A stretch of 20,332 nucleotides of DNA, taken from contig JAUUZM010000006.1 in the NCBI GenBank assembly GCA_030589965.1, forward strand, positions 1 through 20,332, read 5' to 3'. Below the pieces are notes generated by a model. It made no database searches, was not told where the DNA came from, and saw only the letters and a list, made by a program, of their open reading frames with translations. A program made the position numbers and the translations under genes. This DNA is from Bacteroides sp. GTDB taxonomy: Bacteria; Bacteroidota; Bacteroidia; Bacteroidales; SM23-62. Of the stretch, positions 8,192-14,947 are shown piece after piece; position 1 is the first letter of the stretch; each line of letters starts with the position of its first letter.

Positions 8192-8962
8192 CTAATTTCG
8201 ACTGGCCAGTTTTGATAGCAACCTGAGAATCTCAAGATATAACCAAACCAGGGTTACAATCAGTCCGAAGGCCGCATACCATTCCATAAATTTCGGAGCC
8301 GAAGAAGCTGCACCCTGCTCAATAAAGTCAAAATCAAGTACCAGGTTCAGGGCCGCAATGATAATAATGACCACACTTATACCAATAGACAGGAGGGAAC
8401 TATTATGAAGGTATCCTGTGGACATCCCGAATAGTCCTGATATAAAAGAGAACAGATAAAAAATGGCAACTCCACCCGTGGCTGCGAAAACACCCAGCTT
8501 AAAGTTCTCGGTAGGTTTGATTAATCCGGACCTGTAGGCAAATAACAAGGCAAACAGGATCCCGAAAGTCAGTCCGATTGCATTGATTACTATTCCCGGG
8601 TGCTGGTATTCAAGGAATGCAGATATGCCTCCCAGAAATAAGCCTTCAAGTATAGCATATATCGGTGCAGTGATCGGTGCTAAGTGGCGTTTGAATACGG
8701 TTATTATTGCCACAATAAAACCTCCGATACCCCCTCCGATCATCCAGGGAAGAATAGCCCGGGAGGCCGTAAGTGAGTCAGATGAAATGGCAGCAAACGC
8801 CAGTTTCCAAGTATATAATGCCCCTGCAACGACAAGCAGGAGGAGGATGAAAATCTTGTTTACAGTCCCCCCCAGGGTCATGGTCTGTCCATCTGCAACA
8901 GTTCCAAAGGAGGTGAATGTCTTTTTATTAAGTGCCGGATTGGCAGTTCTTGCGATAGCCAT
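8192..8962 (-). CDS. Bax inhibitor-1 family inner-membrane protein
   Basis: 256 residues of the bacterial Bax inhibitor-1 (BI-1)/YccA-related superfamily. After a short polar N-terminus (MAIARTANPALNKKTF) there are about seven hydrophobic helices, starting at IFILLLLVVAGALYTW and including ITAPIYAILEGLFLGGISAF, a region typical of the family. The end LNLVLDFDFIEQGA... and WYAAFGLIVTLVWLYLEIL keeps the acidic residues that, in BI-1 proteins, take part in pH-gated calcium leak. Members sit in the inner membrane; BsYetJ conducts calcium and YccA modulates FtsH, but the role of this subgroup is unknown. It is first in a three-gene operon with the PLP enzyme and the acyltransferase-like protein, and it is transcribed divergently from the glycan genes. 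Confidence 0.88.
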   Translation of the reverse strand: MAIARTANPALNKKTFTSFGTVADGQTMTLGGTVNKIFILLLLVVAGALYTWKLAFAAISSDSLTASRAILPWMIGGGIGGFIVAIITVFKRHLAPITAPIYAILEGLFLGGISAFLEYQHPGIVINAIGLTFGILFALLFAYRSGLIKPTENFKLGVFAATGGVAIFYLFSFISGLFGMSTGYLHNSSLLSIGISVVIIIIAALNLVLDFDFIEQGAASSAPKFMEWYAAFGLIVTLVWLYLEILRLLSKLASRN

Positions 8963-8982
8963 AATTTCTCAAAATTGGGCGG

Positions 8983-9013
8983 TAAAGATAAGCCGATTTT
9001 ATGATTTTCCCAT
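8983..9013 (-). promoter_or_regulatory. probable promoter of the BI-1 operon
   Basis: On the minus strand TATCTTTA (8983-8990) matches the Bacteroidota -7 element TAnnTTTG except for the last base. An ATG trinucleotide, one mismatch from TTG, lies 20 bases upstream (9011-9013). The leader to the start codon would be about 15-20 bases. Confidence 0.4.
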
Positions 9014-9062
9014 CTGCCTCACTATTAACTTTCATGTGTTGATAAGACTCTTATTACCTGTA

Positions 9063-9093
9063 TTGAAGTTAGATACATGGCTGTGTATCTTTA
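9063..9093 (+). promoter_or_regulatory. probable promoter of the glycan gene cluster
   Basis: TTG (9063-9065), a 20-base spacer and TATCTTTA (9086-9093) match the Bacteroidota TTG-N19..20-TAnnTTTG pattern except for the last base. The leader before the first glycosyltransferase ATG would be about 30 bases. Confidence 0.45.
9071..9090. repeat. perfect inverted repeat inside the promoter (possible operator)
   Basis: AGATACA and TGTATCT, exact reverse complements, are separated by 6 bases. The repeat fills the spacer and covers the first half of the putative -7 element, a position typical of a repressor operator. No regulator gene is in the window. Confidence 0.45.
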
Positions 9094-9130
9094 TCCCTAA
9101 TCAAAACTACCTGTTTTGCGAAGACAAACT

Positions 9131-10426
9131 ATGAACCAGACCCGGATCCTGGTTCTGCCTTCACCACATCATCCCGGTGGAGGTCATTTTTACCAGGATC
9201 ATGCAGAAGCACTGGCTGAGAAGGGCTACAGAGTGGATGTCCTGATCAATCGAATTATTGAACCCGCCCGCTTCAAAATCTCAGATATTGGCTGCCTCAG
9301 GAGGTTTGCTGTATCCTCCCGGAACGGGGTGAGGCATATACATTCCTGTTATCGCAGGCACCCGTACCAGGCTTTGAAGAATATACGGGACTGGACAAAA
9401 TCGACCATAACCCTTTATGAGCGTTACCGGAAGAAATACGGGGATCCTTCCCTGATCCTTGTTTTCAGTGCTGTGTGGACAGGCTATGCAGTATCGGAAA
9501 TTTCCCGCCTCTACGGAGTTCCATATGTGCTTACTGAACACCGGAGCCGTTTTACAGCCCTGAGGCAGGAGGCCCTGGAAATGATCAAGGAACCCCATCT
9601 TCCTTTCCTGGAATCTGCCTTCAGGGGTGCCTCAGCAGTTATCAGTGTATCGGATTCCCTGATATCAACTATTAAAAGACATACTGGTGATTCAGAAATA
9701 TTGTGCATTCCCAACATGGTAAAGACAGATTTCTTCATTCCCCCGGAAACCAGGCAAAAGGATTCATTCGTGATTCTCACAGCAAACCGGCTGGAAACTG
9801 AAAAGGGGATAGATCTTCTTATTCAGGCTTTTGATCTGTTTGCTGCAGACCATCCTGATGCCGAGTTACGCATTATTGGAAAGGGTGCGAAGGAGCAGTA
9901 CCTGCGAACAATGGCAGCTAGAACTTTTGATCCGGACAGGATCCGGTTTCTTGGATCTCTTTCCAGGAAGGAAATGCTGAAGGAGATGCAAAATGCCAGC
10001 ATGCTGGCCCTGACAAGCCGGTTTGAAGCATTGGGACTCGTCATTGCAGAAGCGATGTCCACCGGACTGCCGGTTCTGGCTACCCGCTCAGGCGGACCAG
10101 GTTCAATCCTTCCCGCTTATGCAGGTATCCTTGTTGATTGTGAATCGGTACCTGCCGTGTTTGTTGGACTTAAAAACATGTATACCCGCTATTCCGAATT
10201 CCTGCCTGAGAAGATCAGAAAGTATGCAATCAAAAGTTTTGGAGAAAAGGTGATTATGAAATGCTATAAGCTGGTATTTGATACTGTCCTGGAAAATGAT
10301 TCTGAAAAAGCTGCTGAAGCAAAAGCAGAAACAAGTACAGAAACAATTGCTGAAACAAATAAGGAAAAGGCATCAAAGAAAAGCACTAAAAAAACCTCGA
10401 AAGAAGCCCTGATTACAGCAGATTGA
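9131..10426 (+). CDS. GT4-family glycosyltransferase with Ala/Lys/Glu-rich tail
   Basis: A 431-residue GT-B fold retaining glycosyltransferase that would move a sugar from a nucleotide-sugar onto a lipid-linked glycan at the cytosolic membrane face. The N-terminal acceptor domain has a glycine-rich loop (PSPHHPGGGHFYQDHAEAL, residues 10-28). The donor domain has the expected Arg220/Lys225 pair (ANRLETEKG) and the EX7E motif, Glu299-Glu307, in RFEALGLVIAEAMSTGLPV. I chose the ATG at 9131; a TTG five codons earlier is possible. After about residue 388 there is an unusual low-complexity tail of ~43 residues: first acidic/alanine-rich (SEKAAEAKAETSTETIAET), then lysine-rich (KASKKSTKKTSK). The second GT4 gene in this cluster lacks it. 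Sugar specificity cannot be read from the sequence. Confidence 0.9.
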   Translation: MNQTRILVLPSPHHPGGGHFYQDHAEALAEKGYRVDVLINRIIEPARFKISDIGCLRRFAVSSRNGVRHIHSCYRRHPYQALKNIRDWTKSTITLYERYRKKYGDPSLILVFSAVWTGYAVSEISRLYGVPYVLTEHRSRFTALRQEALEMIKEPHLPFLESAFRGASAVISVSDSLISTIKRHTGDSEILCIPNMVKTDFFIPPETRQKDSFVILTANRLETEKGIDLLIQAFDLFAADHPDAELRIIGKGAKEQYLRTMAARTFDPDRIRFLGSLSRKEMLKEMQNASMLALTSRFEALGLVIAEAMSTGLPVLATRSGGPGSILPAYAGILVDCESVPAVFVGLKNMYTRYSEFLPEKIRKYAIKSFGEKVIMKCYKLVFDTVLENDSEKAAEAKAETSTETIAETNKEKASKKSTKKTSKEALITAD

Positions 10427-10500
10427 TTCCTTACATACTGACTCAGATACTGCCTCTTTGTTGCAATCTCTATGAGGTTCAGGCACATTTTTGATACCAT

Positions 10501-10523
10501 GCTGAAAATGGTTAATTTTCGGC
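10501..10523 (+). other. hairpin between the first glycosyltransferase and the methyltransferase
   Basis: GCTGAAAAT and ATTTTCGGC form a 9-bp stem (one wobble pair) with a 5-base loop, 17 bp before the methyltransferase ATG. There is no T-run after it (CCTTATTTGC follows), so it is a poor terminator. It could be a leader structure or mark partial termination in the 113-bp gap. Confidence 0.4.
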
Positions 10524-10539
10524 CCTTATTTGCATTTAC

Positions 10540-11385
10540 ATGAGACAGAGGAAGAGGAAGTTCAGAAAGGCCATTAAAGCTACAGCCCTGATCCTGAAAA
10601 ATCCGTATTTATTAAACAATGTTCTAAGTGAGCCGAGTGTCTGGGAAGATTATGTAAGCAGGAATCATGGTAAGGAAAAAGGGCTTCCGGTAATAAATCT
10701 GGATCAGCTTCTGGGGAAAGAATTACATGATGTAGGACCTATAACTTTTCTCGATGGAGGATCATTGCCAACGGACCTGGCTTTGCTCAGGGGACTCGCA
10801 TCTAATATCAATGAATGCAAGTATTTCGAGATTGGTACCTGGAGAGGGGAGAGCGTTGCCAATATTGCCGGAGTTGCTAAAGAGTGCTATACGCTAAACC
10901 TTTCGACTCAGGAAATGAAAGCCATGGGGGTACGGAATAAATACATGTACCTCATGGGATACTTCAGTAAAAACCTCGAAAATGTCGTCCACATCAGTGG
11001 AAATTCTATGAGTTTTGATTTCGCTGGACTAAACAAAAAATTTGATCTCATTTTTATTGATGGTGACCACCATTATGAAAAGGTAAAAAATGATACTGAG
11101 AAGGTTCTGAAGCATCTTGCTCATGATAATTCAATTATCGTCTGGCATGATTACGCACATCATCCTGAGGAAGTCCGCTTTGAGGTACTTGCAGGCATAC
11201 TTGACGGTGTGGATCCATCCATGCATAAGGAACTATACCATGTTTCCCAGACGAAATGTGCCGTATATATCCGAAAGGAAATCGAAGGGCGCTTACTTGA
11301 TCCTCCTGAAGAGCCCGATGAGTATTTTGAGGTGATACTGAAAAGTCGTAAAACGAAACAAAAGCCACTGAAATCATCCAAATGA
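10540..11385 (+). CDS. class I SAM-dependent methyltransferase (Methyltransf_24 type)
   Basis: 281 residues. A basic N-terminus (MRQRKRKFRKAIK) leads into a Rossmann methyltransferase core: SAM-binding motif I YFEIGTWRGES at 95-105, and DLIFIDGDHHYEKVK at 169-183, the acidic-histidine strand typical of Methyltransf_24 enzymes of polysaccharide and macrolide clusters. A second His/Asp-rich stretch WHDYAHH (202-208) could help bind metal. The C-terminal ~30 residues are charged and probably disordered. Its position in a glycosyltransferase/flippase cluster suggests O-methylation of a sugar of a surface glycan; this is inference from context. Its stop codon overlaps the flippase start (ATGA), so translation is coupled. 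Confidence 0.8.
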   Translation: MRQRKRKFRKAIKATALILKNPYLLNNVLSEPSVWEDYVSRNHGKEKGLPVINLDQLLGKELHDVGPITFLDGGSLPTDLALLRGLASNINECKYFEIGTWRGESVANIAGVAKECYTLNLSTQEMKAMGVRNKYMYLMGYFSKNLENVVHISGNSMSFDFAGLNKKFDLIFIDGDHHYEKVKNDTEKVLKHLAHDNSIIVWHDYAHHPEEVRFEVLAGILDGVDPSMHKELYHVSQTKCAVYIRKEIEGRLLDPPEEPDEYFEVILKSRKTKQKPLKSSK

Positions 11386-12656
11386 AAAAACCCGGAATAC
11401 TGAAATCAGTTTTTCTGAAAAATGTGATTACCCTGGTATCCGGTACCGGTATTGCTCAAGTCATTGCAATCGCTATTTACCCTGTTCTTACCAGGATTTA
11501 CACCCCCGCTGATTTCGGACTTTTTGCTCTGTATATGAGTATTATAAGTATCTCAGTGATCCTTGCAACCGGGAAGTATGAATTGGCCATTATGCTCCCG
11601 GAAAAGCAAAAGGATGCGGATGGCCTGCTGAGCCTTTCAATAATTATCAACGTGATGGTCAGCCTGGTTTTGATGATACTGGTAATATTCCTCAACAAAC
11701 CCATCAGCAGAATCCTTGGGAATGAAAATATTTCACCATGGCTCTACCTGATCCCGGTCTCAACTTTGCTGGTTGGGGCTTTTAATACCCTGAAGTATTA
11801 CAATAACAGGGCGAGCAGATTCAAGACCATAACCCTGGCAAATATCGGACAAAGCTTTACAAATTCGGGAGTAAAATTGCTTGTCGCACCCCTGGCTCCT
11901 GGTCCGGCCGGACTTATTTCAGGTACGGTTCTTGGCCAGATTTGCGGTTTTATTATCTTCTTTTTTAAAAGTAAAACTTCCATATCCGGGATCCTCAGAG
12001 GATCAAGTAAAAGCAGCCTTGCCTCACTCGCACGGGAGTACAGTCTGTTTCCCAGGTTTAACATGGTTCAGGGTGTAATCAATAATTTTTCTGCTGCCCT
12101 TCCTATTTTTCTTTTTACCCAATATTTCAGTGCTGCCATTGCAGGTTTTTATTCCCTCGGGTATGCTATTATCTACAGGCCAATGGGATTGGTAATTACC
12201 GCGTTTTTCCAGGTACTTTTCCAAAACCTGATTGAAAAACACCAGAATAAGCAAAAAATCCTCCCGGATATCAGAAAGTTTCTCGGCAGACTGGCTTTAG
12301 TAGTCACGGCCCCTTTCATAATCTTTTTATTTTTTGCCCCCGATATTTTCGACTTTGTTTTCGGCGATGAATGGATTGAAGCAGGTAGGTACACACAGCT
12401 GATGATTCCCTGGCTGTTCATGGTTTGCCTGACTATGCCACTCTCTTTTATACCAGATATCTTCAAGCGGCAGAAAACGGCCATGATTATTGATGCCGTC
12501 AAGCTGGTTCTTAGGCTGGGATCCCTGATTACAGGCATTATCAATAAGGACGTCTTCCTGGCCCTGGGTTTATTCAGCGGGGTCTCTGCCCTGTCAATAT
12601 TATACAGTCTTCTCTGGTATTTTAGACTTGTCAAAAAAGCAGATAGTGAAAAGTAA
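11382..12656 (+). CDS. Wzx-type polysaccharide/O-antigen flippase (MOP superfamily)
   Basis: A 424-residue integral inner-membrane protein with about 12 hydrophobic helices. The start (FLKNVITLVSGTGIAQVIAI) and the following YPVLTRIYTPADFGLFALY are the hallmark N-terminal region of the polysaccharide biosynthesis/RfbX-Wzx family. Further typical stretches are GKYELAIMLPEKQKDADGL and a late FGDEWIEAGRYTQLMIPWL. By family knowledge it flips undecaprenyl-linked glycan units from the cytosolic to the periplasmic side. It overlaps the methyltransferase by 4 bp and the next glycosyltransferase by about 11 bp, so these three form a tightly coupled transcription unit. No Wzy-like polymerase is present in the window. 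Confidence 0.92.
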   Translation: MKKPGILKSVFLKNVITLVSGTGIAQVIAIAIYPVLTRIYTPADFGLFALYMSIISISVILATGKYELAIMLPEKQKDADGLLSLSIIINVMVSLVLMILVIFLNKPISRILGNENISPWLYLIPVSTLLVGAFNTLKYYNNRASRFKTITLANIGQSFTNSGVKLLVAPLAPGPAGLISGTVLGQICGFIIFFFKSKTSISGILRGSSKSSLASLAREYSLFPRFNMVQGVINNFSAALPIFLFTQYFSAAIAGFYSLGYAIIYRPMGLVITAFFQVLFQNLIEKHQNKQKILPDIRKFLGRLALVVTAPFIIFLFFAPDIFDFVFGDEWIEAGRYTQLMIPWLFMVCLTMPLSFIPDIFKRQKTAMIIDAVKLVLRLGSLITGIINKDVFLALGLFSGVSALSILYSLLWYFRLVKKADSEK

Positions 12657-13836
12657 GTTAAGAATACTAATAATACCCTCCTGGTACCCTCCCGATGGGG
12701 GATTTTTCTTCCAGGAGCACAGCGAAGCCCTTTCGGGGGAAGGATGCGAGGTGGATGTCCTTTATAACCGTATTATTGGGCTCAGGAAATTAAGAAATGT
12801 CCCTTTCGGGGAATTGGGACCCTTCCGTGTAAAATCCGAGAACGGCATCCGGGTCATCCGTTCCTGGTCCTTCAAGTTTCCGGGGAATGAACCTTTGCTC
12901 GCGAAGCGCTGGATCTCTTCTACCGTTCGCCTGTATAAGAAATACCAGAAACAATTCGGTAAGCCTGATCTCATCCTGGCCCATAGCGGGATATGGGGAG
13001 GATGTGCTGCAGAGCAAATTAACAGGATCTATAATATCCCATATATCATTACAGAACACAGGAGTTTCCTTGTATTCAGCACCCCGGAATCACAAAAACA
13101 ATTAAGCCCCCTGTACCGCAAACTGCTGCCCGGGGCCTACCGTAATGCAAGCCGACTAGTTGCCGTATCCACCTCAATGAAACCCGGTCTACTTGAGCTA
13201 GCTCCGGACATTGAAGATAAAATCACAGTGGTTCCCAATATGGTGGATGGGGATTTCTTTAGTTTACCCCAGCCAGAGAGGAGCAAGGATCCATTCGTAT
13301 TTCTTTCGGCCGGGAGGCTGGTAAAGTTCAAGGGACTGGATTTTCTGCTCAGGGCATTTGCCGGACTGAAAAATAGTTTGGATGTACCCATCATGCTCAA
13401 AATTATCGGAAGGGGAGAGGAACGAGAAAACCTGGAAGCATTGGCTGATGAACTGGGAATCCGTGATGAAGTTGAATTTACAGGAAGAATATCCAGGGAA
13501 GAAGTTAGCCGGGGATACCGGGAGGCCAATTGTTTTATCCTCCCAAGTCTCTATGAGGCCTTTGGTGTGGTGCTGATCGAAGCCATGGCAAGCGGATTGC
13601 CCGTAATTGCTACCCGTTCCGGTGGCCCTGAGTACATTGTTGAAAAACACTGCGGGATACTTACCGAACCTGGTAATGTTGATGTTTTAAGGGATTCAAT
13701 GGCTGAAATGATCAGGAATTATGACTCATTCAAACAGTCTGAAATCCGGGAATATACCATGGCAAAGTATGGCAACAGGGAAATCGCCCGGGAATACCTG
13801 AAAATTTTCAAAAATTGTTTACATTTGCACCGCTAA
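12646..13836 (+). CDS. GT4-family glycosyltransferase, paralogue of the 9131-10426 gene
   Basis: A ~396-residue GT-B retaining glycosyltransferase acting on the cytosolic side in glycan assembly. The N-terminal loop PSWYPPDGGFFFQEHSEAL parallels the same region of the first GT4 gene. Many other stretches match it too: VDVLYNRII, STVRLYKKYQKQFGKPDLIL, IPYIITEHRS. The donor site has an Arg/Lys pair (AGRLVKFKG) and EX7E in LYEAFGVVLIEAMASGLPV. The start is uncertain because no ATG precedes the conserved region. A GTG at 12646 (VKSKLRILIIP) places the start just before the first beta-strand and overlaps the flippase by 11 bp; a TTG at 12628 would add 6 residues. There is no low-complexity tail. 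It is the last gene before tRNA-His, whose promoter overlaps its 3' end. Confidence 0.9.
   Translation: MKSKLRILIIPSWYPPDGGFFFQEHSEALSGEGCEVDVLYNRIIGLRKLRNVPFGELGPFRVKSENGIRVIRSWSFKFPGNEPLLAKRWISSTVRLYKKYQKQFGKPDLILAHSGIWGGCAAEQINRIYNIPYIITEHRSFLVFSTPESQKQLSPLYRKLLPGAYRNASRLVAVSTSMKPGLLELAPDIEDKITVVPNMVDGDFFSLPQPERSKDPFVFLSAGRLVKFKGLDFLLRAFAGLKNSLDVPIMLKIIGRGEERENLEALADELGIRDEVEFTGRISREEVSRGYREANCFILPSLYEAFGVVLIEAMASGLPVIATRSGGPEYIVEKHCGILTEPGNVDVLRDSMAEMIRNYDSFKQSEIREYTMAKYGNREIAREYLKIFKNCLHLHR
13798..13827 (+). promoter_or_regulatory. probable promoter of tRNA-His, inside the end of the glycosyltransferase gene
   Basis: TACATTTG (13820-13827) is an exact match to the Bacteroidota -7 element TAnnTTTG. 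A CTG (one mismatch to TTG) lies 19 bases upstream at 13798-13800. Transcription would begin near the glycosyltransferase stop codon, about 45 bases before the mature tRNA. Confidence 0.55.
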
Positions 13837-13843
13837 TTTCATT

Positions 13844-13873
13844 CACACTCACACCCAAACCCACACCCAGACC
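13844..13873. repeat. CA/CCC-rich low-complexity tract before tRNA-His
   Basis: A 30-base tract of repeated CACACCC/AAACCC units, containing no G until its last few bases. The minus strand reads as G-runs (GG, GGG, GGG, GGG) separated by three-base spacers, a pattern that could form a two-layer G-quadruplex. It lies in the expected tRNA leader. Confidence 0.6.
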
Positions 13874-13878
13874 TACAT

Positions 13879-13953
13879 GGTGGTTGTAGCTCAGTTGGTT
13901 AGAGCGCTGGATTGTGGTTCCAGAGGTCGCCGGTTCGATCCCGGTCTTCCACC
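13879..13953 (+). tRNA. tRNA-His (anticodon GTG)
   Basis: A cloverleaf is clear: D-arm GCTCAGTTGGTTAGAGC, anticodon stem CTGGA/TCCAG around loop TTGTGGT with anticodon GTG at 13914-13916, and T-arm GCCGG-TTCGATC-CCGGT. G-1 (13879) opposite discriminator C73 (13953) is the histidine identity pair. The gene is followed by CA and then C, so a full CCA end is not encoded after C73. The acceptor stem (GTGGTTG with CTTCCAC) has two adjacent U-U mismatches at 5:68 and 6:67, which is odd. Confidence 0.97.
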
Positions 13954-13969
13954 CACTTTTAAAATTACG

Positions 13970-14017
13970 ACAAAGGTAACTGCTTGTAAAAAAGAGCGTT
14001 ACCTTTTGTTATTTTAA
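13970..14017 (+). terminator. probable terminator of tRNA-His
   Basis: ACAAAGGTAAC (13970-13980) pairs with GTTACCTTTTGT (13998-14009), one bulged base. An inner GCTT/GAGC pairing extends the stem, and TTATTTTAA follows. It sits 16 bp after the mature tRNA end. The T-run is interrupted, so efficiency is uncertain. Confidence 0.65.
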
Positions 14018-14057
14018 GTCCACATTTGACCTTACAAGAAGTAAGTTACATACAAGC

Positions 14058-14765
14058 TCAATTCTTCTTTTTTCCAAGTGAATACAATAATCCGGCTGTA
14101 ATTGAGCCACCGAGAGACATTATATCCTTACCAGAAGAGGTTCGTTGATCAGAAATCCCCTTTATCGAATGTATAAACATTGCATCAAGAGTAATAGTTA
14201 TCGTTTCATTAATGGAGTATTTGTAATCAAAGCCCAAAAGAATGTCAAGATTTACACCCTTCATTACTGCAGTGATGTCCTTGTCTACATTCCCATCAAA
14301 GGTTAGAAAGTCATTCGTGGGATCACCATATATATATGACCAAAATTTTACATTACCTGTGAATTGAGCATGAATTAGTCGCTTAATTGATAATCCCGTG
14401 AAAAATCCGATGTTTAAATCTTGAAAAAGTAATACCCGAGGCAGTATGTTTAAACATAAAAAGTGCATAGAATAATCCCCATGTTCAAGTCCAGGATTAT
14501 GGGCTGTGCCAGTCATGAGGATTGAATGGTTATTGTCTATTTGATATCCTAATTCAAGTCGATAATCAATTCTTTTCGAAAGTATATGATTAAAGGAGAG
14601 ATTTGTAGTAAGCCCTAATTGTGGATCACTCTCATGAACATTGAGGCTTCCTTCATGAAACATCGAATACTTGGGTCCAATTTTCAAGCCCAATGCACAT
14701 TGACTTAGTAAGCCATTCTGTGTAAATATGTTCAGTAATAATATGAAGAGAATCCTCTGGACCAT
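14058..14765 (-). CDS. small outer-membrane beta-barrel protein
   Basis: A 235-residue protein with a Sec signal peptide (MVQRILFILLLNIFTQNGLLSQ, cleavage probably near residue 22-24). Alternating amphipathic strands typical of a PorT/OMP_b-brl-type barrel follow: LGLKIGPKYSMF, GLTTNLSFNHILSKRIDYRLELGYQ, LNIGFFTGLSIKRL, LDILLGFDYKYSINETITITLDAMF. The last strand, GGSITAGLLYSLGKKKN, ends in a basic tail rather than the aromatic residue many barrels have. It is predicted to sit in the outer membrane, with unknown function. It has its own good promoter (14837-14866) and is separated from the upstream operon by a pseudogene fragment, so it is probably independent. Confidence 0.75.
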   Translation of the reverse strand: MVQRILFILLLNIFTQNGLLSQCALGLKIGPKYSMFHEGSLNVHESDPQLGLTTNLSFNHILSKRIDYRLELGYQIDNNHSILMTGTAHNPGLEHGDYSMHFLCLNILPRVLLFQDLNIGFFTGLSIKRLIHAQFTGNVKFWSYIYGDPTNDFLTFDGNVDKDITAVMKGVNLDILLGFDYKYSINETITITLDAMFIHSIKGISDQRTSSGKDIMSLGGSITAGLLYSLGKKKN

Positions 14766-14836
14766 TAGGATTTGTATTGCCTGTAACAGTCAAGTGCTAT
14801 TCGTTCGGACGATACGAAATCGTGGGATATTATAAT

Positions 14837-14866
14837 TAAAGATATGACTAAATATTCAGATTGCAA
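14837..14866 (-). promoter_or_regulatory. probable promoter of the outer-membrane barrel gene
   Basis: On the minus strand TTG (14864-14866), a 19-base spacer and TATCTTTA (14837-14844) match the Bacteroidota consensus except the last base. The leader to the start codon would be about 65 bases and contains a weak TTCGT/ACGAA inverted repeat. The rest of the 317-bp stretch 14766-15082 holds the sorting-domain remnant (14948-15082) and otherwise nothing I can identify. Confidence 0.5.
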
Positions 14867-14947
14867 ATGACCTGGGCCTGTTTATTATGGTTTTACATTG
14901 TCCATATTGTGAAGATTTAAACCATGCAAATTGGATGCATATCCGTA

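Noticed and set aside
14031..14045. CTTAC-AAGAA-GTAAG hairpin downstream of the tRNA
   Set aside because: The stem is only 5 bp with no T-run; a better terminator candidate lies at 13970-14017.
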